64,000 nt of DNA from Fodinibacter sp963811825 (GTDB lineage Bacteria > Actinomycetota > Actinomycetes > Actinomycetales > Dermatophilaceae). The DNA lies in the NCBI GenBank assembly GCA_963811825.1, contig CAWESS010000022.1, positions 259,992 through 323,991 on the forward strand. Direction: 5' to 3'. The notes under the pieces were generated by a model. That model was not told the DNA's origin, ran no database searches, and saw nothing but the letters and a program-made list of their open reading frames with translations. The position numbers and the translations under genes were made by a program. Below, in pieces: positions 51,413 to 61,213 of this stretch; position 1 is the stretch's first letter, and every line of letters begins with the position of its first letter.

Positions 51413-53664
51413 CCGGGGCCGGGTCGAGGTCGCCGGCCTCACGTGGCGACCGTTCGGCCGCCGCGACCCCGTGCTGCGCGACCTCACCCTCTCGGTCGAG
51501 CCCGGCGAGCGCGTGCTGCTCGCCGGGCCGTCCGGGTCGGGCAAGTCCACGCTGCTGCGCGCCATCGCCGGTCTGCTCGAGACGGCGGATGCCGGTGACC
51601 TCACCGGGTCGGTGACCGTCGACGGGGTCGTGCCGGGTGCCCGGCCCGGTGCCGTCGGGCTGGTGCTGCAGGAACCCGGGTCCGGAGTCGTCGCGGCCTC
51701 CGTCGGGCGTGATGTCGCGTTCGGCCCGGAGAACGTGGGGATGCCGCGCGACGGCATCCGGGCGGTGGTCGCCGATGCGCTCGCCGCCGTCGGGCTCGGG
51801 GACCTCGCGCTCGACACCCCGACCTCGGCGCTGTCCGGTGGCCAGACCCAGCGGCTCGCGCTCGCGGGCACGCTCGCGCTCGACCCGTCGGTGGTCCTGC
51901 TCGACGAGCCGACGGCGATGCTCGACCAGGGATCGGCGAAGGACGTGCGCGACGCCGTCGCGGCGCTCTGCTCCCGCCCGGGGGCGCCGACCCTCGTCGT
52001 CGTGGAGCACGTGCTCGGGCCCTGGGTCGACCTCGTCGAGCGGCTCGTCGTCCTGTCCGACGACGGTCAGGTCGTCGCCGACGGGCCGGTGCGCGCCACG
52101 TTGGAGGCCGAGCGGGAACGGCTGCTCGCCATGGGCGTGTGGGTGCCGGGGGAGGGCCCGCCCGAGCCGGTGGCCGTCGACCCCGCGCTCGTCACACCGC
52201 GGACCACTCGCACCTCCCCGGCCCTCATGGCCGTCCCACTCGTCGTCGAGCGCACCACGCGCCTGCTCGAACGGCGGTCGTCGCACCCGTCGCGCCGCCG
52301 AGCTGACTGCTGGGCTGGAGGCGGCCCCCGGCAGTCTCACGGCCCTCGTGGGGCCGAGCGGCTCGGGCAAGTCGACGGTGCTGCATGCCCTCGCCGGGTT
52401 CCTCATCCCCACCACGCCGGATGCCGTGCGCGTCACCCCGACCACGCCGGATGCCGGCCCGCCCACCCCTCCCGGAGACCTCGACGCGGCCGACCTGGCG
52501 CGCACGCTGGCGTGGGTGCCGCAGTGGTCGAGCTCGACCATCGTCGCGGGCACGGTGCTCGACGAGGTGCTGGCCACCTCCCGAGCCCTGGGTGAGGACG
52601 GGAGCCGCGACATCGAGATCGACACCGACCGGGCGCGGGCGTTGCTGGCAGCCCTCGGGCTGGCCCAGCTCGAACGTGCCGATCCTCGCCACCTCTCCGG
52701 CGGGGAGCAGCGCCGTCTGGCCGTCGCGGCAGCGCTGCACCACGGACCGGCTGTCCTCCTGGCCGACGAGCCGACCGTCGGTCAGGACCGCCGGACGTGG
52801 GCCGCCCTCGTGGGGCTCGTCGCGGCGTACCGGACTGCCGGCGGGGCGGTCGTCGCCGCCACCCACGACACCCACGTCGTCGACCGGGCCACGGTCGTCC
52901 ACCACCTGTCGCCGCCTGCCCAGGCACCAGAGGTGCCGGCACACGGCATCCCCCTCGTGGCCCGCTGCGGGCCGCTCGCCCTGCTCGGTGGCGCGCTGCT
53001 CGCGGTGCCGGCGGGGGTGGTGTCGCCGCACTGGTCGGTCAGCCTCGTGGTGCTCGCGACTCAGTTGGTGCTGGCGGTCGTGGGGCTGTGGGCTCCTGGC
53101 CCCGGGGCGTTGGCGCGGGTGCGGGGTACGGCGCTGCGGATGCTGCCGGGGCTCGTCGCGGCCCTGTCGGTCGGGTGGTCGACGTGGTTCCTCGCAGGTC
53201 GCGACCTCGACCCGGCCCTCACCGTGGCGCTGCGCGTGCTGGTCATCGTGCTGCCGGCGGCCGTGCTCATCCCGTGGATCGACCCCGACCGCCTCGGCGA
53301 CCACCTCGCCCAACGCCTGCGGCTGCCCGACCGGCCGGTCGTCGCAACGGCAGCCGCGCTGCAGCGGGTGCAGTCCTTCGGACAGATCTGGTCCGAGCTG
53401 TCGCGGGCGCGACGGGTGCGCGGCCTCGGGGTCTCGTGGCGGCGGCCGCGCACTGTCGTCGCCCACCTCGGGGCGCTGACGATGGGGCTGCTCGTGCGCA
53501 CGCTGCGCGCGGCCGCCGAGCTGGCCGTGGCGATGGATGCCCGGGGCTTCGCGACGGCCTGGTCCCGCTCGTGGTGGCTGCCCGCGCCGTGGTGGTGGCG
53601 AGACACCGTGCTCGTGGCGCTCTCGGCCATCCCGCTCGCGGTCGCCCTCCTCGTCCCGCTCTGA
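51405..53664 (+). CDS. ykoD: Fused ECF transporter ATPase-ATPase-EcfT (YkoDC-like; one +1 frameshift)
   Basis: About 752 residues in three parts. The first ATPase (Walker A GPSGSGKST, LSGGQTQRLALAG, LLDEPTAMLDQ) covers about 1-270. The second ATPase (GPSGSGKST, LSGGEQRRLAVAAAL, LLADEPTVGQD) covers about 300-500. The EcfT permease at about 510-752 includes RARRVRGLGVSWRR and AVAMDARGFATAWSRSWW. Removing one C near 52293 joins the first ATPase to AAELTAGLEAAPGSL. The probable start is CTG 51405 (LSDRGRVEVAGL), with GGGAG seven bases upstream; no ATG or GTG fits. It energises YkoE-mediated uptake. Confidence 0.85.
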
Positions 53665-53672
53665 CCGCAGCT

Positions 53673-53712
53673 GGGTGCTGAAGTGGTCGCCCGGACGACC
53701 ACCTGAGCACCC
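53673..53712. terminator. Hairpin after ykoDC
   Basis: GGGTGCT (53673-53679) pairs with AGCACCC (53706-53712), and GTGGTCG (53683-53689) pairs with CGACCAC (53696-53702), separated by three mismatched bases. It starts nine bases after the transporter stop. No T tract follows. Probable intrinsic terminator of the thiamine-type transport operon. Confidence 0.65.
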
Positions 53713-53811
53713 GACTCGAAACGTGGGGGTGCTCGGCATCCACCCGGGGGGCGCCCGGCATCCGTACTACTGGGTGAGATGGTTGCCACAACGGCGGAAG
53801 GGGGCGGGCAC

Positions 53812-54330
53812 GTGGCACAGCGCGACGAGTTCGACACCTTCGTCCGAGAGCGGTGGCCCTCGCTCGTCCGGTCCGCGATCCTGCTCACCGGCGACCGGGA
53901 CTCGGCCGAGGACCTCGTCCAGGAGGCGCTGGGACGAGCGGCACAGCACTGGAGCCGGGTCGACCTCCCGCGGGCGGACGCCTACGTGCGGCGCATCCTC
54001 TACACCCGCTCGATCGACGCGTGGCGGTGGCGTCGGCGCCAACCGGACCCGGTGGAGGTGAGCGAGCGTGACGCCGCTCCGGTGCGTGACGCCTCGGGTC
54101 GGGCCGATGACCGCCTCACCCTGCGCGCGGCGCTCGCACGCCTCACGCCGCGGCAACGGGCGGTCCTCGTGCTGCGGTTCTACGAGGACCGCACCGAGGT
54201 GGAGACCGCCGTCCTGCTCGGCTGCTCGGTGAGCACGGTGAAGTCGCAGGCCCGACACGCGCTGGAACGGCTGCGGGTCCTCGCGCCCGATCTCGCGGCG
54301 ACGTACGGACACGAGGAGGTCCGGCCATGA
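53812..54330 (+). CDS. RNA polymerase sigma factor, SigE family (ECF type)
   Basis: A small sigma-70 factor (172 residues from GTG 53812). Region 2 is FDTFVRERWPSLVRSAILLTGDRDSAEDLVQEALGRAAQHW (landmarks, residues 6-46). Region 4 is LTPRQRAVLVLRFYEDRTEVETAVLLGCSVSTVKSQARHALERLR. The SigE-type spacing and TVKSQ match the Streptomyces-type SigE subgroup. I prefer GTG 53812 because GGAAGGGGG precedes it; ATG 53779 would add 11 residues. Its stop overlaps the following gene (ATGA), whose product is a candidate membrane regulator of this sigma factor. Confidence 0.9.
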   Translation: MAQRDEFDTFVRERWPSLVRSAILLTGDRDSAEDLVQEALGRAAQHWSRVDLPRADAYVRRILYTRSIDAWRWRRRQPDPVEVSERDAAPVRDASGRADDRLTLRAALARLTPRQRAVLVLRFYEDRTEVETAVLLGCSVSTVKSQARHALERLRVLAPDLAATYGHEEVRP

Positions 54331-55701
54331 CCGACTCGAGCACACGGGTACGTGAGGTTCTGGCGCGCCTCGCCGCCGATCTCCCCGACGACGACCTCGA
54401 CCCGGCCACGTTGGATGCGATCTGGCGCACCGGGAGCCGGCGGAGATGGCGCGCCCGCGCAGGTGTGGTGGCCACCCTCGGCGTCATCGCGCTCCTCGTG
54501 CTGGGTGCGTTCGTCCCCTGGGGCGTTCCGACGGCGGCACTGCCCGCGACACCACCGGGAGTGCCCCTGACGAGCTACCCGGAACACGTGGCCATGCCGT
54601 GGCGTCCGCACGCGACCGTCACGCCCGGACTGACTTCCCTGGTCGTGCCCGGAACGCAGGAGGGCCGTGTGGGGGTGTATGCCATCGGGCCGGACGGGTC
54701 GGTGTCGTTCGTCTCCCCGGATGACGTGACGGCCGGCTCACCTCCCACGGTCATCCCGGGTCCAGCGCTCGCGGTCTCGCCTGACGGGCGCTGGCTGGCA
54801 TCGGCGTCCACGCTGTTCGACCTCGTGAGAGGGCACCGCGTGGGGATCACCCCCGACCGGTCGGTGGAGGATGCGGAGGGCCGGGGCGCGGTGCCGTCGT
54901 GGAGCCCGGACTCCTCGCGCGTGCTCTACCCGACGGTGCCGTCGCTGGCCGGCACCGAAGCCACGGTCGTCGACCTGGCGGGAGGCGTGCAGGACGTGCC
55001 ACCGGCCGGGGTCGGGGATGCCCTGCTGCTCGCCGGTTGGACCGACGAGGAGACGGTGGTCGGACTCTGGCGCCGCAGCGCCGACGAGTTCACCGTGCTG
55101 ACCTGGAGCATCGGCGACGACCAGTGGACCACCGGCGCGACGGTCTCATGGCCCGGCTGGGAGGAGGGACCTGGAGCGGCCGCTTCGGTGTCCCCCGACG
55201 GGTCGAGGCTCCTGCTCCTGCGGAGCGTGGACAGCATCGAGTCCGGGACGAACCCGGGCACGCAGGCCCAGGTCTTCGACACCTCGACCGGGGCACTCGT
55301 GGGGTTCCCCGTGGGTGACGTGCCGGAATCCGCCGCGGGCTGGACAGGAGGGTTCGTTCCTCTCGTGGGAGGGCTACGGCTGCCGGCCCGCGTGGCGCGG
55401 CGACGTGCCCGTCATCACGGACGGAGGGGTCCGGCTTGCGGACGGTCCCGCAGGTGATGAGCTGGTGAGCATCTCCTCGGCGTTCGGCCCGGACCCCTGC
55501 CCGGCCTTCGCCGGGAACGAGCTGCGCGGCGAGCCCGTGCCGAACCTCGGTGCCGTGTGGCTGGAGCGGTTGCACACCTGGGGCATCCCGCTGGGCGTGC
55601 TGGTCCTCGCCGGCTTCGCCGTCTGGTTGTTCGGCCGGCGGCAGAACTGGCGTGAGCACCAGAAACCGCTCCCCGCGATCTTCCCGACCTTCGGCCGCTG
55701 A
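54327..55701 (+). CDS. Membrane-anchored TolB/beta-propeller-like protein coupled to sigma factor (one +1 frameshift)
   Basis: A protein of about 457 residues: cytoplasmic 50-residue N-terminus (VREVLARLAADLPDDDLDPA, similar to anti-sigma-like heads in SigE operons), one helix (VVATLGVIALLVLGAFVPWG), an external WD40/TolB-like region (LAVSPDGRWLAS, PSWSPDSSRVLYP, AASVSPDGSRLLLL) and, after the frameshift, a final helix IPLGVLVLAGFAVWLF. Removing one T at 55353-55354 joins AAGWTGG to SFLSWEGYGC. Coupling to the sigma gene suggests control of it by an external signal. No zinc anti-sigma motif is visible. Confidence 0.78.
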
Positions 55702-55774
55702 GGTCCCTGCCGGGGCGGCATCCACCAGTGGGAGGGTCGGCGGGCGTCGGTGGCGGGAGGCATACTGGTCGATC

Positions 55775-57007
55775 GTGTCTGCCATCCCCGCGTCCGCCGC
55801 AACGGACAAGGTGAAGATCCCCCGTGAGATCTGGGTCCTCATCGCGTCGGCGTTCGTCATCGCGCTGGGGTTCGGGCTGATCCTGCCGGTGCTGCCGCAG
55901 TTCGCGCAGAGCTTCGGCGTCGGGGCCACGGCGAGCTCGATCGTCGTCAGCGCGTTCGCCTTCTTCCGGCTCGTGTTCGCCCCGGTCGGCGGACGGCTCA
56001 TCGCGCGGATGGGGGAGCGGCCGATCTATCTCGCAGGTCTGGTCATCGTCGCGATCTCCACCGGGGCCACGGCCTTCGCGCAGACCTACTGGCAGCTGCT
56101 GCTCTTCCGCGGTGTCGGCGGCATCGGCTCGGTGATGTTCACGGTGTCTGCGGTCGCGCTCATGGTGCGGCTCGCCCCGCCGTCGATCCGGGCGCGGGTG
56201 TCGTCGGTCTACGCGTCGGCGTTCCTCTTCGGCGGCATCCTCGGCCCGGTCGTCGGGGGCCTGCTCGGCAACCTCGGCCTGCGCGTGCCGTTCATCGTGT
56301 ATGCCGTCGCCCTCCTTCTCGCGGCGGCGCTCGTCGGCGTCTTCCTCAGCGGTTCGTCGCTCCGACCGGCCGAGGGCGCGCCGGTGCTCCCGGTGATGAC
56401 GGTGCACGACGCCTGGCGCGACTCGGCGTACCGCGCGTCCATCGCGTCAGCCTTCGCCAACGGGTGGGCCAACTTCGGGGTGCGTGCCGCGATCCTGCCG
56501 CTGTTCGCAGCGGTCGTGATCGGCAAGGAGCCGTGGGTGGCGGGCATGGCACTGGCCGTGTTCGCGGCCGGCAACGCCGTGGGGCTGACCGTCGCCGGGC
56601 GGATGTCGGACCGCGTCGGGCGGCGGCCGTTCATCATCGGTGGGCTGGTCGTCAGTGGGATCGCGACCGCCGTCACCGGGTTCGCCACCGACCTGCCGAC
56701 CCTGGTGGTGCTCTCGGTGGTGGCCGGGTTCGGTGCAGGCGCCCTCAACCCGGCCCAGCAGGCCTCGCTCGCGGACATCGTCGGGCGCGAACGCAACGGC
56801 GGCCCGGCGCTCGCCGCCTTCCAGATGTCGGCCGACACCGGGGCGATCATCGGGCCGATCCTGGCCGGGCTGCTCATCGACTACGGCAGCTACCCCCTGG
56901 CGTTCGGGACGACCGGGCTCATCACGCTGCTCGCCGTCATCCCGTGGCTGCGCGCCCGCGAGACGCACGAGGCCACCCCGAGCCCGCAGGGCTCTTCCCG
57001 CGCCTAG
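55775..57007 (+). CDS. MFS transporter (DHA1-like)
   Basis: A 410-residue, twelve-helix transporter: FVIALGFGLILPVLPQFAQSFGVG helix 1, APVGGRLIARMGERPIYLAGL (the DHA1 loop 2-3 motif), GGILGPVVGGLLGNLG (motif C of antiporters, helix 5) and GRMSDRVGRRPFIIGG in the second half. Motif C indicates proton antiport export, probably of a drug. Start GTG 55775 (MSAIPASAATDKVKIPREIW). It lies 73 bases after the TolB-like gene and is likely separately expressed. Confidence 0.87.
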   Translation: MSAIPASAATDKVKIPREIWVLIASAFVIALGFGLILPVLPQFAQSFGVGATASSIVVSAFAFFRLVFAPVGGRLIARMGERPIYLAGLVIVAISTGATAFAQTYWQLLLFRGVGGIGSVMFTVSAVALMVRLAPPSIRARVSSVYASAFLFGGILGPVVGGLLGNLGLRVPFIVYAVALLLAAALVGVFLSGSSLRPAEGAPVLPVMTVHDAWRDSAYRASIASAFANGWANFGVRAAILPLFAAVVIGKEPWVAGMALAVFAAGNAVGLTVAGRMSDRVGRRPFIIGGLVVSGIATAVTGFATDLPTLVVLSVVAGFGAGALNPAQQASLADIVGRERNGGPALAAFQMSADTGAIIGPILAGLLIDYGSYPLAFGTTGLITLLAVIPWLRARETHEATPSPQGSSRA

Positions 57008-57085
57008 CGTCCCTCGACGGCGTCCTGCACCGACCGGGTTTGTGCCGTCGCCCCCCGGGTACTTCCCCTCAGGGCACTCATTCCC

Positions 57086-57110
57086 CGACGCGCGATCTTC
57101 GACGCGCGAT
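57086..57110. repeat. Two 11-base direct repeats upstream of the glycosyltransferase operon
   Basis: CGACGCGCGAT occurs at 57086-57096 and again at 57100-57110, three bases apart (14-base period), 35 bases before the first start codon of the glycosyltransferase operon. The repeat contains GCGCGC-type self-complementary bases. It may be a regulator site; nothing else in the 137-base gap is distinctive. Confidence 0.5.
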
Positions 57111-57144
57111 GCCAGCTCGATTCGGTCGGTGAGAGGGGTTCAGG

Positions 57145-58230
57145 GTGAGCGTGGTCATTGCGTCCGTCCCTGCAGGTCACGTCTACGTCAGGCACCTTGA
57201 CGCCCCCGGGGGCGCGGGGGTCGTCGTGCGAATGCCGGACCCTCCGGTGGAAGGCCGCAGCTCCGCCAGCCGGTGGTGGCCTCCGGCCATGCTGGAGCCG
57301 GAGTGGGTGCGCACCCACGCCCACGAGTTCGACGTCATGCACATCCACTTCGGCTTCGACCACCAGCCGCCCCACATGCTGCGGCGGCTGGTCGAGGCGC
57401 TTCGACAGCACGACAAGCCGTTGGTGCTGACCGTCCACGACCTCCGCAATCCACACCACGCTGAGCCCGAACTGCACCATGCCCAGCTCTCGGTCCTGGT
57501 GGCGGCCGCCGACGCCGTGATCACCCTCACGTCCGGCGCCGCCGCAGAGATACGCGAGCGCTGGGCCCGCCGCGCCCACGTGCTGCCCCACCCCCACGTC
57601 GTCGACGAGCCCTATCTGTCCGCGGGGCGGGCGGAGCACGATGGGTTCGTCATCGGGGTCCACGTGAAGAGCCTGCGTGCCAACATGGACCCGCTCCCGG
57701 TCATCGAGCAGATCCTGGCCGACGTGCCGACCATGCCGGGTGCCCGCCTTCGCGTGGACGCCCACCACGACGTGATGGAGCCCGGCGAGCGTCCGCACGT
57801 GCAGCGTGTCGCCAACCGCCTCACGGAGCTGGCCGCGGCGGGTCTGATCGACCTGCGGGTGCACGACTACTTCACCGACGACGAGCTCTGGGACTACCTG
57901 TCCTGCCTTGACGTGTCCGTCCTGCCCTACCGCTTCGGAACCCACTCCGGCTGGCTCGAGGCCTGCTTCGACCTCGGCACGACCGTGCTGGCTCCGGACT
58001 GCGGCTACTACGCCGAGCAGCGGCCGTGCGTCACGTACGTCGTGCCCGGCACCCATCCAGCAGCGCACGAGGTGCCGACCCTGACGGCCGCCCTGCGGCG
58101 GGTGTTCGAGGAGCGCCCGGTCTGGCGGGCCGACCCCGGTGCCCGTCACGCGGAACGCGTGCGCCTGGCGGAGGCTCACGAGGCCATCTACGCCGGGGTC
58201 CTGGAGAGCAGGGTCGCATGCACGTCGTGA
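57145..58230 (+). CDS. Glycosyltransferase, GT4-like (first gene of operon)
   Basis: A 361-residue GT-B-fold protein. The N-terminal half has FDVMHIHFGFDHQPPHMLRR and PLVLTVHDLRNPHH, patterns common to GT4 enzymes. The second half has VIGVHVKSLRANMDPLPVI, LRVHDYFTDDELWDYLSCLDVSVLPYRFGTHSGWLEACFDLGTTVLAPDCG, the nucleotide-sugar-binding region with the Glu of WLEA. The start is GTG 57145 with GAGAGGGG upstream. It overlaps the next gene by 13 bases. Substrates are unknown; four glycosyltransferases in a row suggest stepwise assembly of one glycan. Confidence 0.82.
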   Translation: MSVVIASVPAGHVYVRHLDAPGGAGVVVRMPDPPVEGRSSASRWWPPAMLEPEWVRTHAHEFDVMHIHFGFDHQPPHMLRRLVEALRQHDKPLVLTVHDLRNPHHAEPELHHAQLSVLVAAADAVITLTSGAAAEIRERWARRAHVLPHPHVVDEPYLSAGRAEHDGFVIGVHVKSLRANMDPLPVIEQILADVPTMPGARLRVDAHHDVMEPGERPHVQRVANRLTELAAAGLIDLRVHDYFTDDELWDYLSCLDVSVLPYRFGTHSGWLEACFDLGTTVLAPDCGYYAEQRPCVTYVVPGTHPAAHEVPTLTAALRRVFEERPVWRADPGARHAERVRLAEAHEAIYAGVLESRVACTS

Positions 58231-59282
58231 TGATCGCTGCCGCCCGCTTCCCCCTCAAGGAGCCCTTCGCAGGGGGTCTCGAGTCGTTGACGTGGCACCT
58301 GTGCCGGGGGCTGCGCGACCGCGGCATCCGGGTGTCGGTCTTCGCCGGCAGCGGGAGCGATCCGTCCCTCGAGGTCCGGGAGCTCGCAGCCCAGCCCCTC
58401 GGGCTGAGTGAGGCCGCACGTCAGGACGTCGCGATGCCACCCCTCCTGTGGCTCAGCGAGCACCACGCCTACCTGCAGGTCATGCTCGAGCTGCAACGAC
58501 GCGATGACGTCGACGTCATCCACAACAACAGCCTCCACCACCTGCCGGTGGCGATGGCTGCCGCATGCAGGGCCCCCATGGTGACCACGCTCCACACCCC
58601 ACCCACGCCGTGGCTGGAGCCCGCGATCCAGATCGCCGACGACCCTCGGTCCCTCTTCGTGGCGGTCAGCGAGCACACCCGCAGGTCCTGGCTGGATGCC
58701 GTCGACGCCGAGGTCGTGCCCAACGGGGTGGACGTCCGCCGCTGGCGACAGGGCCCTGGTGGCGACGCGTTGGCCTGGGCCGGCCGGCTGGTGCCGGAGA
58801 AGGCTCCTCACCTCGCGATCGACATCGCCCGCGCAGCAGGTATGCGACTGCGCCTGGCCGGCCCGATCGGGGACGCCGACTACGTGCGGGACATGGTCTA
58901 CCCCCGGCTCGGACCGGACGTCGAGTACGTCGGACACCTGCGCACCGACGAGCTGGGAGCCCTGTTCGGCCACAGCGCCGCCACCCTCGTCACCCCGGTG
59001 TGGGACGAACCGTACGGACTGGTCGCGGCCGAGTCGCTGGCCAGCGGTACTCCGGTCGTGGCCTTCGAGCGCGGTGGACTTCCGGAGTTCGTCACCTCCG
59101 AGGTCGGCCAGGTCGTCGACGGCAGTGACGTCGCTGGCGCTGCGGATGCCGTCCGCCGGGCGGTGTCCTTCAACCGTGACCAGTGCCGGGCGCACGCCGT
59201 CCAGCACTGCTCGGTCGAGCGGATGGTCGATGAGTACCTGCGGATCTACGACAGCATGCGGATGCTTCGAGGTGCCGCTTGA
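58218..59282 (+). CDS. Glycosyltransferase family 4 protein
   Basis: A 354-residue retaining GT4 enzyme. FAGGLESLTWHLCRGLRDRGIRVSVFAG at the N-terminus is the typical GGxE start. DVIHNNSLHHLPVAMA, VAVSEHTRRSW, VVPNGVDVRRWR and LAWAGRLVPEKAPHLAIDIA follow, with donor-site VWDEPYGLVAAESLASGTPVVAFERGGLPEFV (the E-x7-E motif). The ATG lies inside the previous gene. Its stop overlaps the TTG start of the next gene. The donor sugar is not identifiable. Confidence 0.9.
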   Translation: MHVVMIAAARFPLKEPFAGGLESLTWHLCRGLRDRGIRVSVFAGSGSDPSLEVRELAAQPLGLSEAARQDVAMPPLLWLSEHHAYLQVMLELQRRDDVDVIHNNSLHHLPVAMAAACRAPMVTTLHTPPTPWLEPAIQIADDPRSLFVAVSEHTRRSWLDAVDAEVVPNGVDVRRWRQGPGGDALAWAGRLVPEKAPHLAIDIARAAGMRLRLAGPIGDADYVRDMVYPRLGPDVEYVGHLRTDELGALFGHSAATLVTPVWDEPYGLVAAESLASGTPVVAFERGGLPEFVTSEVGQVVDGSDVAGAADAVRRAVSFNRDQCRAHAVQHCSVERMVDEYLRIYDSMRMLRGAA

Positions 59283-60302
59283 TCGGCTACTACGTGCACC
59301 ACCAGGGTCGCGGCCACCTCAGCCGCCTCGAGGCAGTGGCAGCCCACCTCCGCGCACCCGTCACCGGCCTGAGCTCCCTGCCTCAGCCCGCCGGCTGGCG
59401 CGGGTGAGTGGGTCCGCCTGGCGCGTGATGACGACCCCTCTCCTTCTGCGAACGACGACGTCTCCGCGCGCGGAGTCCTGCACTGGGCCCCGCTGCACCA
59501 CGGTGGCCTCAGCGCCCGGATGGCCGTCCTCGCCTCATGGATCGTGCGCGAGCGACCCGCCGCGGTGGTCGTCGACGTCTCCGCCGAGGTCTCGCTCCTC
59601 GCGCGGTTGTGCGGAGCGCCCGTCGTGGTCGTGACCCTGCCGGGGGAACGCACGGACCGGGCGCACCTGACCGTCTACGACCTTGCCGACGCCCTCCTCG
59701 CCCCATGGCCGGCGCAGGCGCACGGGCGGGACTGGCCGACGTCCTGGACGGACAAGGCGTCGTTCGTGGGGGGACTGTCGCGGTTCGACGGCAGTCCCCG
59801 TCCGTGGCTACCTCCCCGAAGCGGCATCCGGCGTGTTCTCCTGCTCTGGGGCGCGGGCGGGCGCGACGCCGCCCCGTCGGCCGTCGATGCCGCGCGCAGG
59901 GCCACCCCCGGATGGACCTGGACCGAGCGGAGCCCGGAGCAGCCGTCACCCGACCTGTGGGCGGAGTTGTGCGCGGCGGATGTCGTGGTGACCCATGCAG
60001 GGCAGAACGCCGTCGCGGACGTCGCCGCCGCCAGGGCTCCTGCCATCGTCATCGCGCAACGCCGACCCTTCGACGAGCAGGCGGCGACGGCCCGCGCCCT
60101 GACCCGGATGGGCATCGCCGACGGGCACACCTCCTGGCCGTCACCCGACCGGTGGGCCGGTCTGCTGGATGCCGCGCACCGGCGCGGAGGCGAGGGGTGG
60201 TCACGATGGAGTTCAGGCCACGGCGCTCGGGACGCGGCGCAGAGCCTTGATGCGCTCGCGGCCGGACACCTCACCGCTGCGGATGCCGGGGTGCACCCGT
60301 GA
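59279..60302 (+). CDS. MurG/GT28-like glycosyltransferase (one +1 frameshift)
   Basis: A protein of about 340 residues starting with TTG 59279, coupled to the upstream stop. YYVHHQGRGHLSRLEAVAAHL is the glycine/histidine loop expected at the start of MurG-like enzymes. After the frameshift come PAAVVVDVSAEVSLLARLCGAPVVVVTLPG, VLLLWGAGGRD and the donor loop VVTHAGQNAVADVAAARAPAIVIAQRRPFDEQ. Removing one G of GGG 59402-59404 replaces the early TGA and yields AGWRGEWVRLARDDD. Related to MurG and EpsE-like GT28 proteins; acceptor unknown. Confidence 0.8.
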
Positions 60303-61154
60303 GTGCACCGTCGGTGGCAGTCGTCACCCTGCTGCGCGGGCGCCACTCCCACCTCGCCGGACAGATCCGGTGGCCTCCGATGCCAGACCCGCAGCCCCGA
60401 CGCCTACGTCGTCGTCGCCATCGACGACCCGGCGGCGCACGACGTGGCCCGCGAGCTCGCCCCTGCTGACTGGAAGGTCCTCACGCCCGCGCTGTCCCGT
60501 CGTGGTGGGCGCCTGCCGCTGTCGGCGGCACGCAACCTCGGTGCCGCGACCGCAGTCGCCGCCGGCGCCGAACACCTTGTCTTCCTCGACGTGGACGTCA
60601 TTCCCGATCCGACCCTCGTCGCGCGGTACTGCGAGGTCCTGAGCGATGCCTCAGTGGGCAAGGGCCCCCGTGTCCTGTGCGGCGATGTGGCGTACGAGCT
60701 CGCACCGGCCGAGGCGGGCGCGCACGCGGGCGCTGACCGTCGTCCCCGTCACCACCCGGCTCGCCCGGCCCTTCCGCCGGGTCAGGTCACCGTGGTCGAC
60801 GACGTGACGTTGTTCTGGTCGTTGTCCTTCGCTGTCTCCGCCCGGGACTTCGTGATCGTCGGGGGCTTCGACGAGGACTACGTCGGGTACGGCGCCGAGG
60901 ACACGGACTTCGGCCAGCGGCTCTCCCGTTGTCAGGGTCACCTGCTCTTCATCGGGGGCGCAGGCGGCGTCCACCAGTACCACCCCAGCCCCAGCCCACC
61001 GGTGCAGCACGTCGACGACATCGTGGTGAACGCCAACGTCTTCGCCGACAAGTGGGGGTGGTGGCCGATGCAGTCATGGCTCGACCAGTTCGGTGACCTG
61101 GGACTGGCGCGGCGTGGTGCGACTGGTCGCTGGGAAACGACGAGTGCGGTATAG
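60299..61154 (+). CDS. Glycosyltransferase family 2 protein (one +1 frameshift)
   Basis: A GT-A-fold enzyme of about 284 residues starting at GTG 60299, overlapping the preceding stop by four bases. VAVVTLLRGRHSHLAGQIR begins it. After the frameshift come LRCQTRSPDAYVVVAIDDP, PLSAARNLGAATAVAAGAEHLVFLDVDVIP (the metal-binding DxD) and FVIVGGFDEDYVGYGAEDTDFGQRL, the acceptor/catalytic segment of galactofuranosyl- and ppGalNAc-type transferases. Removing one base near 60371 joins GQIR to GLRCQ. Last gene of the four-glycosyltransferase operon. Confidence 0.85.
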
Positions 61155-61213
61155 CGGGCACTGGCCCCCGCCGCCGTTGACCCGTGCGACCGCGGGGTAC
61201 CTGGTGTGACGAC

